DNA from: an uncultured Clostridia bacterium
Lineage (GTDB): Bacteria > Bacillota > Clostridia > Oscillospirales > Acutalibacteraceae
Direction of reading: 5' to 3'
Length of the DNA: 19,263 bases
NCBI GenBank assembly: GCA_946626015.1
Contig: CAMOTT010000021.1
Coordinates: 1 to 19,263 of the forward strand
The notes under the pieces are model-generated. The model saw only the letters and a list, made by a program, of their open reading frames with translations, was not told the DNA's origin and ran no database searches. Shown one piece after another: positions 7,169 through 13,787 of this stretch. Made by a program: the position numbers and the translations under genes. Numbering within the stretch: the stretch's first letter is position 1; each line of letters opens with the position of its first letter.

Positions 7169-7810
7169 ATGAATGAATATTTTCAGCAGAATCCCATGGG
7201 TCAAAACAATGCGGATGTACAGTTGGCTGTCAACGCGGCTTTAAAAGACGAGAAGAAAAAGCGCAAAAAGAAAAGGCTGATAATCATTATTTCCGTTCTT
7301 GCGGTCATTGTTTTGATCGTCGCGGTTTCAGGCAACGATGATAACAAAAAGGTAGAGACGATAGAGACCACAACGGTTTCTTTAAGCGGCAACAAAGGAA
7401 TCGAAGGCCAGACAGAAAAAGCTGCTGACGAAAAGATCAAGCTCGGAACGGCTGTCACTGTAAAGGATCTTAAGATATCCTACCTTTCCTGCAACACGAA
7501 CTTTAAGAATTACGACCAGTATGCAGAACCCAAAAGCGGCAACAAGATCATCAGAGCTGAGTTCAACTTTGAAAATCTGGGTGTTGAAGACAAAGTCCTT
7601 AACGGCTTTACCTGCTATGCGGACAACACAAAATGCGAGTCGTATTTCTTTGCTGAGGATTATAAGGATCCGATTTTGCAGACCATCTCCCCAGGAAGAA
7701 GCACAAAGGGCATAGTCTACTATGAGGTGCCTGTCAACGCAAAGGATGTGGAACTGGAACTTGAGATAAACATATGGACAAACGAAAAACTGCTGTTTGT
7801 TGTGGAATAA
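7169..7810 (+). CDS. Membrane-anchored DUF4352-like protein
   Basis: The 213-residue protein has a short hydrophilic N-terminus, a lysine-rich stretch (DEKKKRKKKR, about 27-36), one hydrophobic helix (about 37-54) and an acidic, Thr/Ser-rich linker. A C-terminal beta-domain follows (about 88-213). The pattern of that domain (LGTAVTVKDLKISYLSC, then GNKIIRAEFNFENLG, then SPGRSTKGIVYYEVP) matches the telokin-like, Ig-fold DUF4352 family of Firmicutes exported proteins. Orientation should be N-in with the beta-domain outside. ATG 7169 has AGGAGG (7156-7161) 7 bases upstream. It follows the membrane kinase on the same strand, so it may be an extracytoplasmic partner or sensor. The molecular function of the family is unknown to me. 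Confidence 0.85.
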   Translation: MNEYFQQNPMGQNNADVQLAVNAALKDEKKKRKKKRLIIIISVLAVIVLIVAVSGNDDNKKVETIETTTVSLSGNKGIEGQTEKAADEKIKLGTAVTVKDLKISYLSCNTNFKNYDQYAEPKSGNKIIRAEFNFENLGVEDKVLNGFTCYADNTKCESYFFAEDYKDPILQTISPGRSTKGIVYYEVPVNAKDVELELEINIWTNEKLLFVVE

Positions 7811-7824
7811 TAATTCAAAATACC

Positions 7825-7857
7825 TCTGCTCTCTCTTTTCGAGGGGGCAGATTTTTT
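7825..7857 (+). terminator. Rho-independent terminator
   Basis: TCTGCTCTCTC (7825-7835) pairs with GAGGGGGCAGA (7841-7851), 11 pairs including G-U, with loop TTTTC. TTTTTT follows at 7852-7857. It ends the kinase/DUF4352-like region before the gatCAB promoter. Confidence 0.9.
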
Positions 7858-7912
7858 GTTTCATATGGTTATTTCTTTATGTAATATAAAAAACAAGGCG
7901 ATATTTTCTTTT

Positions 7913-7953
7913 TTGAAAATATTTTGCGCACAGTATATAGTATAATTACTGTG
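7913..7953 (+). promoter_or_regulatory. gatCAB promoter with 25-bp operator-like dyad
   Basis: TTGAAA (7913-7918) and TATAGT (7936-7941) are 17 bases apart. Further TATAAT matches lie at 7941-7946 and 7960-7965, without good -35 partners. CACAGTA (7929-7935) and TACTGTG (7947-7953) form a perfect 7-11-7 dyad centred on the -10 region, the usual place for a repressor site. The leader to the gatC start is about 95 bases and shows no T-box. Confidence 0.6.
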
Positions 7954-8042
7954 TATGAGTATAATTGTGATCGTTTTTTGATCATCACTGTACAAATAAA
8001 TTTTCTAACTTACAATAAATCAGACGAGAGCGAGGCAGAGGT

Positions 8043-8324
8043 ATGGAAAAAACAAAGCTTGACGGTCTTTTGAGCCTGAACGAATTACAGCTTTCAGAGG
8101 ATGAAACGGCATCCGTTCTTGGCGCGTTTGAGTTCATGGAGGGTCAGGAGAAGATCATGGACGGCATCAACACGGAGAACGTGGAGGTCATGGTTCACGT
8201 GATGCCCATGGAAAACGTGCTCAGGGAGGACGTCCGGGAGCAGCCCTTTACAAGGGAGGCTCTGCTTGAGGGCGCCCCTGAACATACAGAGGACTCCTGG
8301 CAGGTTCCCAGACTTGTAAAGTAA
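8043..8324 (+). CDS. gatC: Asp/Glu-tRNA amidotransferase subunit C
   Basis: The 93-residue protein has the usual length and layout of GatC: an N-terminal helical part (LDGLLSLNELQLSEDE) and the conserved C-terminal stretch with MPMENVLREDV, then EGAPEHTEDSWQVPRLVK. GatC wraps around GatA and stabilises the GatCAB complex, which converts Asp-tRNA(Asn) or Glu-tRNA(Gln) to the amide form in the cytoplasm. ATG 8043 has GAGG (8032-8035) 7 bases upstream. It is first in the gatC-gatA-gatB operon, 54 bases before gatA. It looks intact, so the partner surface for GatA seems to be kept although GatA here is degenerate. Confidence 0.93.
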   Translation: MEKTKLDGLLSLNELQLSEDETASVLGAFEFMEGQEKIMDGINTENVEVMVHVMPMENVLREDVREQPFTREALLEGAPEHTEDSWQVPRLVK

Positions 8325-8378
8325 TTTAAGAAAGGAATTGCACGGGTCGCAGCGGACTTGTGTTTTGTGGAGATAAAT

Positions 8379-9560
8379 ATGAAAGAATATATTACCAAAA
8401 TCGGTTCGGGAGATCTTGCGGTTGATGATACCCTGCTCACAAAGGGTGTGGAGACCACCGCAGGCTCAAAGATACTTTCCGGCTTTGTTCCGCTTTTTTC
8501 CGCGGAGGCGGTGGAGCGCGCGGTGAAGGCAGGCTACACTGTTAGCGGCAAAACCAATGTGGGCGAATTCGGGCTGGATCTTGTGGGTGAGTTTTCCAAT
8601 TACAATGACGGAGACGAGGTCCTTCGCGGCGCGGCCGCGGAGCTTATCGCAAAAGGCGAGGTCAAGGGCGCCCTTGAGGTGGATCTTAACGGCGCGCCCA
8701 GACGGGCGGCGACCTTGTCCGGAACGGACTTTATAAAGCCCACCTACGGCACCGTTTCCCGTTACGGAATTATTCCCTGCGCCTGCTCCGGCGAACAGGT
8801 GGGAGCGGCGGCTGCCAATGCGGCGGAGACTAAAAAGCTCCTTGCAGCCGTTGCCGGGCATGACGGCAAGGACGGTACGAGCCTGCCTGCCGAGGCTTAT
8901 GATTACAGCTGCGGTAAAGAGCCTGCCGGAATGAAGGCCGGCATCATTACTCAGCTCTTTGAGCTTGCCTCGGAGGAGACTAAGGCGGTAATAAAAGGTT
9001 ACGCCGAAAAGCTCAAGGCTCTGGGAGTCAGCGTTGAGGAGGTCAGCGTTGAGGAGATCGCGGCGGCGCAGAGCGCATGGCAGATACTTATGGCGGCGGA
9101 GACCTGCAACAATGTTTCCCGTTATGACGGAGTAAAGTTCGGCTACCGCACCCCCAACTACAAAAATATAGATGAGCTTTACATAGGCTCAAGGACTGAG
9201 GGCATGAACCTTTTGACAAAAACCACCGTGCTTTACGGTTCGGACGTGCTTTCAAAGGGCCGCTATTTTACCTGCTATGACAAGGCTCTTAAGGTAAGGA
9301 GAGTTGTGGCGGAAAGGTTCGGCGAGCTGTTCAAGACCTATGACCTTTTGCTTGCCCCTGCCTGCGGAAAAACGGAATATAAAAAGTACGATATAACCAG
9401 GGCCTTTGAAACTGTGTACGGTGAGAGCGTTTTTACCGCCGTTCCTAATCTCATCGGCATTCCCGCCATGGTCACCAAGGGCGTTCAGCTCATGGCCGGC
9501 CATTTTGAGGAGAAAACTTTATTTAAAATTGCCGAAAGCGCGGAAGGGACGGATAAGTAA
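8379..9560 (+). CDS. gatA: GatA-like subunit lacking the amidase catalytic triad
   Basis: ATG 8379 is chosen because GGAG (8369-8372) precedes it; TTG 8358 has no good site. At 393 residues it is about 90 shorter than usual GatA (about 485), mainly from loss of the N-terminal helical region. The family is still clear from GVETTAGSKILSGFVP (23-38), KPTYGTVSRYG (120-130), AETCNNVSRYDGVKFGY, GRYFTCYDKALKVRR and EEKTLFKIAES. Against Staphylococcus aureus GatA (Lys79, Ser154, Ser178), the lysine motif (VKDN) reads AVDD at 14-17. The GGSSGGS loop is shortened to about DEVLRG (79-84). GSDTGGS reads EVDLNGA (100-106), so the nucleophilic Ser is Ala106. Glutamine hydrolysis therefore looks impossible. 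There is no internal stop or frameshift, and it overlaps gatB by one base. The fold may serve as scaffold in an ammonia-using GatCAB. A non-functional relic is the alternative. Confidence 0.85.
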   Translation: MKEYITKIGSGDLAVDDTLLTKGVETTAGSKILSGFVPLFSAEAVERAVKAGYTVSGKTNVGEFGLDLVGEFSNYNDGDEVLRGAAAELIAKGEVKGALEVDLNGAPRRAATLSGTDFIKPTYGTVSRYGIIPCACSGEQVGAAAANAAETKKLLAAVAGHDGKDGTSLPAEAYDYSCGKEPAGMKAGIITQLFELASEETKAVIKGYAEKLKALGVSVEEVSVEEIAAAQSAWQILMAAETCNNVSRYDGVKFGYRTPNYKNIDELYIGSRTEGMNLLTKTTVLYGSDVLSKGRYFTCYDKALKVRRVVAERFGELFKTYDLLLAPACGKTEYKKYDITRAFETVYGESVFTAVPNLIGIPAMVTKGVQLMAGHFEEKTLFKIAESAEGTDK

Positions 9561-10993
9561 TGAAATACGAAATAGTTATCGGTTTGGAGACCCATGTGGA
9601 GCTTAATACCCGGTCAAAGATATTCTGCGCCTGCGGCGGGCACTCAAGCCACGGCGAACCTAACGACTGCGTGTGCCCTGCCTGCTGCGGTATGCCGGGT
9701 ATGCTGCCTGTGACCAACAAGCGCGTTGTGGAGCTGGCTGTGATGGCCGGACTTATGCTCAACTGCGAAATAAACCGCTACACGACTTTTGACAAAAAGA
9801 GCTATTATTACCCCGATCTGCCCTGCGCCTATCAGGTGACCCAGTGGTTCCACCCCATATGCACCAACGGCCTTGTGGAGGTGCAGACCAAAAACGGCAC
9901 GGCAAAGATCGGCATAAAGCAGATCCATATGGAGGAGGACGCGGGCAAACTTGTCCACGACGACTGGTCGGACACCACCCTGGTGGATTTCAACAGAACC
10001 AGCGTGCCCCTCATTGAGATAGTCAGCCGCCCTGATTTCCGTTCCGCGGAGGAGGTGCTGGCCTATCTTGAAAAGCTCAAAGCCATGTTCAGGTTCGCCA
10101 ACATTTCCGAGTGTGAGGAGGGCGCAATGAGGTGTGACGTCAACATCTCCATCCGTCCCGAGGGGTCAACTGAGCTGGGCGTGAGAACCGAGATCAAAAA
10201 TATGAGCTCCCTTTCATCGATAGAGAGGGCAATCAAATACGAGACCGCCCGTCACATGGACGCCATCGAGCGCCAGACAGAGGTGCTGGTTCAGGAGACA
10301 AGACGCTGGGATGACATCAAGGGCAAGACCTTCTCCATGAGGAACAAGGAAACGGCGGCGGATTACAGATATTTCCCCGACCCCAACATTATGCCCATAG
10401 TTATTGACGACGAATGGCTTGAGAAGATCAAGGCCGATATGCCTGCCTCCCCGGAGGAAAAAGCTGCCGAATACAGGGCACTGGGCGTTTCGGACAAGGA
10501 GATAGAGCTGCTCATATCCAAGCGCAATCTCTGCGATCTGTTTGATGAGCTGCTCATGAAGGGCTGTAATGTTCAGGATATCGTTTCGTGGATACTTACA
10601 GAGTGCGCCGGTGTTCTGCGCAAAAAGGGTCAGGTGTTGGACGAGCTTAGTATACCGGCGGAAAAGCTTGCGAGGATAATTGCCATGACCGCGTCCAACG
10701 AGGTTACAAGAGGCGCGGGCAGGAAGATACTTGTAGCCGTTCTGGATGACGACGTTGATCCGGATAAATTCTGCGAGGAAAACAACCTTGCCGCTCAGGG
10801 CGACGAAAGCCTTATCAATGATGTGGTAAAGAAGGTCATCGAGGAAAATCCGGGCGCTGTCAATGATTATCTGGGAGGCAAAACAAAGGCGTTCCAGGCG
10901 TTGTTTGGCGGTTGCATGAAGCAGCTCAGGGGCAACGGTGATCCGGCGATAATCAGAGCTCAGCTTGAAAACGAGCTGGCAAAGCTGAGCTGA
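9560..10993 (+). CDS. gatB: Asp/Glu-tRNA amidotransferase subunit B
   Basis: GatB binds the misacylated tRNA, phosphorylates its side chain with ATP and amidates it with ammonia. The 477-residue protein is full length. Visible features are EIVIGLETHVEL at the N-terminus, a zinc-type cysteine set (CACGG, then CVCPACCGMPG), KKSYYYPDLP, the active-site stretch HMEEDAGK, SVPLIEIVSRPDF, TEIKNMSSL, QETRRWDD and DYRYFPDPNI. A helical GatB/YqeY-type tail follows (from about residue 320). Its ATG overlaps the gatA stop (TAATG), so translation is probably coupled. A weak hairpin (CTTCGG 11000-11005/CCGAAG 11021-11026) follows without a T-tract, so the operon end is not clear. GatB appears fully conserved, in contrast to GatA. 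Confidence 0.96.
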   Translation: MKYEIVIGLETHVELNTRSKIFCACGGHSSHGEPNDCVCPACCGMPGMLPVTNKRVVELAVMAGLMLNCEINRYTTFDKKSYYYPDLPCAYQVTQWFHPICTNGLVEVQTKNGTAKIGIKQIHMEEDAGKLVHDDWSDTTLVDFNRTSVPLIEIVSRPDFRSAEEVLAYLEKLKAMFRFANISECEEGAMRCDVNISIRPEGSTELGVRTEIKNMSSLSSIERAIKYETARHMDAIERQTEVLVQETRRWDDIKGKTFSMRNKETAADYRYFPDPNIMPIVIDDEWLEKIKADMPASPEEKAAEYRALGVSDKEIELLISKRNLCDLFDELLMKGCNVQDIVSWILTECAGVLRKKGQVLDELSIPAEKLARIIAMTASNEVTRGAGRKILVAVLDDDVDPDKFCEENNLAAQGDESLINDVVKKVIEENPGAVNDYLGGKTKAFQALFGGCMKQLRGNGDPAIIRAQLENELAKLS

Positions 10994-11071
10994 ATAAAGC
11001 TTCGGCAGGCTCTTGGCTCACCGAAGGAAGATGTTTATTATTGTATAAAAACGGTAAAAGGGGGAGATATT

Positions 11072-12064
11072 TTGAGCAGTTTCGATTGTAAGCTGTGCGG
11101 AAAATCTGTTGAAATTGCTCCGGGAAGCAAGGTGTTCACCTGCCCGGACTGTTCCCTTATCAACACGGCAGAGGATTGTGTGGACGAGGTGGCGCAGCAG
11201 TTTAACCGCGCAAATACCCTCAGGAGAGCAAGCAAATTCGATAACGCGGCTGAGATATACAACGAGATACTGGCAAAATATGAAAACTATGCCGAGGCTT
11301 ACTGGGGCCTTACGCTTTGCGACTACGGCGTAATATTCTTTGTGGATGAAGTGACCGGAAAGCCCCAGCCCATGTGCACAAAAAAGGCCATCAAGGTGAT
11401 AGCCGCCAATAACAATTACAATCTGCTTTTAAAGTATGCGGACAGGCAGACTATCGACATCTACAAGGAGATGGCCGAAAAGATCTCCGAGATCCAGAGG
11501 AAGGATCGGAACAAGACCGTGCTGCCCACGTCGTTTGAGGAGGTCAAGACAGCGGCGGATGAAATCGCGGAGGCTCAACAGGCTAATGAGCCGGAAGAGG
11601 CTGCCTCCGTTGAGAATGGGGAGACGAAAAAAAGCGGTGACAGCTCCTCGGAGGGTCACCACCACCATCATCACCACCACCATCATCATCATCACCATCA
11701 TCACAGCCGCCATCATCATCATCGGAGCAGCAGTTCCCAGCCAAAACGCGGAAACAAGCCGGGAACAAATACCCACAAGGTAAAGGCTGAAGATGATACC
11801 GACATGAGCGAGGCCTTTGTCCACAACAAAGAGATGATAGAAAAGTATGAGAATATCGACACTATAAGGGTCTCGGTCTCCGATGACAAGGTAAGGCACC
11901 ATATCCACGAAAATCCGGACGTTTACAATATCAAAGGCACAACAAAGCTTGTGGAGAAAAAGTCCAAGAAAAGGGATAAAAACTTCCTGCTCATAACCCT
12001 TGCCATTGTTGTCCCGGTGGTGTTGCTCTCGCTGCTGTACTGGTTCATCAAAACCATGAGTTAA
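11072..12064 (+). CDS. Zinc-ribbon/TPR protein with polyhistidine run and C-terminal membrane anchor
   Basis: The start is TTG 11072, with AAAGGGGGAG ending 5 bases upstream. The next in-frame Met is residue 101 and would lose the conserved N-terminus. The 330-residue protein has a zinc ribbon (CKLC at 6-9, CPDC at 24-27), then a TPR-like helical region (about 40-145) with FNRANTLRRASKFDNAAEIY and YAEAYWGLTLCDYG. From memory, this module is the N-terminal part of many Firmicutes TIR-domain proteins, but no TIR domain is present. An acidic linker leads to 16 consecutive His (196-211), then SR, HHHH and R (214-218). The C-terminus has one hydrophobic helix (about 305-327) with only a few residues after it, a tail anchor facing the cytoplasm. 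It may bind Zn or Ni. It lies 78 bases after gatB and ends 3 bases from the convergent repressor gene. Confidence 0.85.
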   Translation: MSSFDCKLCGKSVEIAPGSKVFTCPDCSLINTAEDCVDEVAQQFNRANTLRRASKFDNAAEIYNEILAKYENYAEAYWGLTLCDYGVIFFVDEVTGKPQPMCTKKAIKVIAANNNYNLLLKYADRQTIDIYKEMAEKISEIQRKDRNKTVLPTSFEEVKTAADEIAEAQQANEPEEAASVENGETKKSGDSSSEGHHHHHHHHHHHHHHHHSRHHHHRSSSSQPKRGNKPGTNTHKVKAEDDTDMSEAFVHNKEMIEKYENIDTIRVSVSDDKVRHHIHENPDVYNIKGTTKLVEKKSKKRDKNFLLITLAIVVPVVLLSLLYWFIKTMS

Positions 12065-12067
12065 AAT

Positions 12068-12655
12068 TCAAAATTTTCTGCGCAGTTCAATTACCTTGCC
12101 CAGGATTGTGACAGGGGTGTCCCTGATATCCTCCGGGGTGAAGATAAGGGGCTCATAACTGCTGTTGAGCGGTACCAGCATAATGCCGGTACCGTTTTTT
12201 ATTACCTTTTTTACCGTTGCGTCCGTGCCGCCGATGAGCACAACGGCAATGTCTCCGCTGTCCACATCCTGCTGGCGGCGGACTATTACCGTGTCTCCGT
12301 CGCAGATGCGGGGCGTCATACTGTCACCGGAGACACGCAGGCCGAAATACTCCCCTCCCGCCGCCATAAGGGGGCTTATCTCCTCGTAGTCCAGCACCTC
12401 TTCCATGGCCTCCACAGGCATACCGGCACGCACCCTGCCAAGCACGGGGACAAGGTTTGATTTGGGTTTATCTATGCCCAGCAGGGTATCCACAGAAACC
12501 CCGAAATAGGAGGAAAGTATGGTGAGCGACTCCCTGTCCGGCACGGTGCGCTCGTTTTCCCACTGGCTGACGGCTGTCTGATGAACGTGACAGATTTCCG
12601 CCAGCTCTTTTTGTGACACATTGTGCTGGGTGCGAAGTTTTCTGATGATATTCAT
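12068..12655 (-). CDS. CI/LexA-like repressor with self-cleaving S24 domain
   Basis: The 195-residue protein has an N-terminal XRE HTH (about 2-58, with SQKELAEICHVHQTAVSQWE) and a C-terminal S24/LexA peptidase domain. The start at 12655 is supported by a GGGGGGA site 8 bases upstream; the longer frame to 12736 has none and overlaps the promoter. The likely cleavage site is Ala77-Gly78 in GRVRAGMP. The catalytic pair is Ser112 (SGDSMTP) with Lys149 (DATVKK). Such repressors cleave themselves on RecA filaments after DNA damage and release target promoters. It is divergent from the operon at 12885 and should control that operon and itself. Bacterial LexA is an alternative name, but no GAACnnnnGTTC box is present and the phage-type neighbours favour a prophage repressor. 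Confidence 0.92.
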   Translation of the reverse strand: MNIIRKLRTQHNVSQKELAEICHVHQTAVSQWENERTVPDRESLTILSSYFGVSVDTLLGIDKPKSNLVPVLGRVRAGMPVEAMEEVLDYEEISPLMAAGGEYFGLRVSGDSMTPRICDGDTVIVRRQQDVDSGDIAVVLIGGTDATVKKVIKNGTGIMLVPLNSSYEPLIFTPEDIRDTPVTILGKVIELRRKF

Positions 12656-12759
12656 TTTACTATCCCCCCTGTTTTTGCGGCCTCCGGTAAGATTGGTGGC
12701 TTTTATGGATATGTTTGCTTTTGTTAAAATATGCAAAGACGGAACAATAATCTGTCATT

Positions 12760-12789
12760 ATTATAAGCCATACTATTATAAATGTCAAT
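12760..12789 (-). promoter_or_regulatory. Promoter of the repressor gene (minus strand)
   Basis: Read on the minus strand, TTGACA (12789-12784) and TATAAT (12765-12760) are 18 bases apart, both perfect consensus hexamers. The -35 lies inside the dyad 12781-12799, which suggests that the repressor controls its own gene. Confidence 0.75.
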
Positions 12790-12799
12790 ATTCGACATT
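12781..12799. promoter_or_regulatory. Operator-like dyad in the divergent promoter region
   Basis: AATGTC (12781-12786) and GACATT (12794-12799) form a 6-7-6 inverted repeat. TGTCA/TGTCG half-sites occur four times in either orientation (12754-12758, 12784-12788, 12793-12797, 12819-12823), touching both -35 elements. It is a good candidate site for the adjacent repressor. Confidence 0.5.
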
Positions 12800-12817
12800 A
12801 AAAAATTATTTTAGCTA

Positions 12818-12846
12818 TTGACAAGATGGAAAATAGTGGCTATTAT
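12818..12846 (+). promoter_or_regulatory. Promoter of the phage-derived operon
   Basis: TTGACA (12818-12823) and TATTAT (12841-12846) are 17 bases apart. AATAG-TGG-CTATT (12832-12844) is a 5-3-5 dyad covering the upstream half of the -10, and GCTATT occurs three times (12814, 12839, 12856). The promoter is strong and probably repressed. Confidence 0.75.
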
Positions 12847-12884
12847 ATTAGTGCAGCTATTAAAAAAGTCTATGGAGGTTAAAA

Positions 12885-13511
12885 GTGTTTAGTTTGTCTT
12901 ATCCACAATCAGCCCCGACGTATGAGGAGGCCGCCCTTGCCGAGCAGTCCTATCTGGACTGGGAGCGGTCGGAATACGAGGGACTTGTGCAGTATGTTTG
13001 GCGTCGAAGGAATATTACCCTTGCCGCCGTGGCGCGCAGCGTTATTGACGAACAGCTTACCCCGGCGGAGCAGACTGTAATAAAAAAACACTGGTTCGAG
13101 GGGAAGAACTGCGCGCAAATTGCAAAGGAACAGGGGCTCAACAGGTCAAGCGTGACCCGTACCCTGAACAAGGCCATGGAAAAGCTGGAGACATACCTTA
13201 AATATGTTGTGATGTATCAGCAGAGCCTGCGCAAGGTCCGGGTGCTGCCCCTTGCGGTGAACCGGGCGCTTACAGCGGCAGCGGCGGCGGAGCGGAAAGG
13301 GGAAACGGTAGGCGGCCGCATCCGCCGGTTACGGCAGGGGGAGGATCTTTCAACCTGCCAGCTTGCCTTTGGGGTAAATATGGGGGAGGATCGGTTGTTA
13401 AAAATCGAAGACGGTCAGGCCGAACCCCTTGCCGGAGAGCTTGCAAGGTTCGCAAAATTTTTCGGCGTTTCCGCCGATGAGCTGCTTTTCGGCAAAAACA
13501 AAGATTCTTGA
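12885..13511 (+). CDS. Sigma-region-4-like HTH fused to an XRE HTH, regulator
   Basis: The start is GTG 12885, with GGAGG (12874-12878) 6 bases upstream. The 208-residue protein has a first DNA-binding region at about 55-108 (LTPAEQTVIKKHWFEGKNCAQ, then RSSVTRTLNKAMEKLE) that looks like sigma-70 region 4 or the ArpU/RinA-type phage late regulators. A second, XRE-like HTH is at about 142-203 (GGRIRRLRQGEDLSTCQLAFG, then FFGVSADELLFGK). No sigma region 2 is present, so it is unlikely to be a complete sigma factor. It is the first gene after the repressed promoter and probably activates or tunes the downstream genes. The two-domain arrangement is uncommon in my experience. Confidence 0.8.
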   Translation: MFSLSYPQSAPTYEEAALAEQSYLDWERSEYEGLVQYVWRRRNITLAAVARSVIDEQLTPAEQTVIKKHWFEGKNCAQIAKEQGLNRSSVTRTLNKAMEKLETYLKYVVMYQQSLRKVRVLPLAVNRALTAAAAAERKGETVGGRIRRLRQGEDLSTCQLAFGVNMGEDRLLKIEDGQAEPLAGELARFAKFFGVSADELLFGKNKDS

Positions 13512-13525
13512 AAAGGAGAAGGACT

Positions 13526-13744
13526 ATGAGAAAAAATATTTGTGAATTGTCCGAGGAATATTTTGCGGGCGTGGGGATCCTTGATGAGCTGATAGAAAAA
13601 TACAGGCGTAAATTGCATCTGCTCAGAGGGGGAAGCAAAACCGAGATAAAGCGGATCGAGGGGCTGTTGAGGTATTATTACAGCCAGCGCAACGATATGC
13701 TTGACACGGCCCATTATCTGAAAAATTATTACAAGGCAGGCTGA
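13526..13744 (+). CDS. Small helical protein in the phage-derived operon
   Basis: The 72-residue protein has ATG 13526 with AGGAG (13513-13517) 8 bases upstream; the TTG at 13508 is not needed. It is mostly charged helix (ILDELIEKYRRKLHLL, then IKRIEGLLRYYYSQRNDML) with aromatic-rich YYY and YLKNYY near the end. I do not recognise its function. Its position directly after the HTH regulator and before the fibre-like gene, with a 14-base gap upstream, marks it as part of the operon. It could be a small DNA-binding or adaptor protein. Confidence 0.7.
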   Translation: MRKNICELSEEYFAGVGILDELIEKYRRKLHLLRGGSKTEIKRIEGLLRYYYSQRNDMLDTAHYLKNYYKAG

Positions 13745-13787
13745 CCCGTACAGCCGGTCTATTTAAAGAAGAGAGGAAAAATCAACG

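Noticed and set aside
11000..11026. Terminator after gatB
   Set aside because: Only a 6-bp stem with a 15-base loop and no T-tract. Too weak to call.
11659..11725. Histidine run as a cloning-vector tag
   Set aside because: The run is internal, uses mixed CAC/CAT codons, is followed by a second His cluster and has no vector or protease-site sequence.
11429..11908. Minus-strand ORF of 159 codons rich in Met and Val
   Set aside because: It is the reverse image of the CAT/CAC histidine run in the plus-strand gene. It has no ribosome site and no family pattern.
12656..12736. 27-residue N-terminal extension of the repressor
   Set aside because: No ribosome site precedes the longer start, and the GGGGGGA site fits the internal ATG at 12655.
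12751..12861. SOS LexA box of Gram-positive type
   Set aside because: No GAAC-4-GTTC match is present in the divergent region, so the regulator is called CI/LexA-like rather than lexA.
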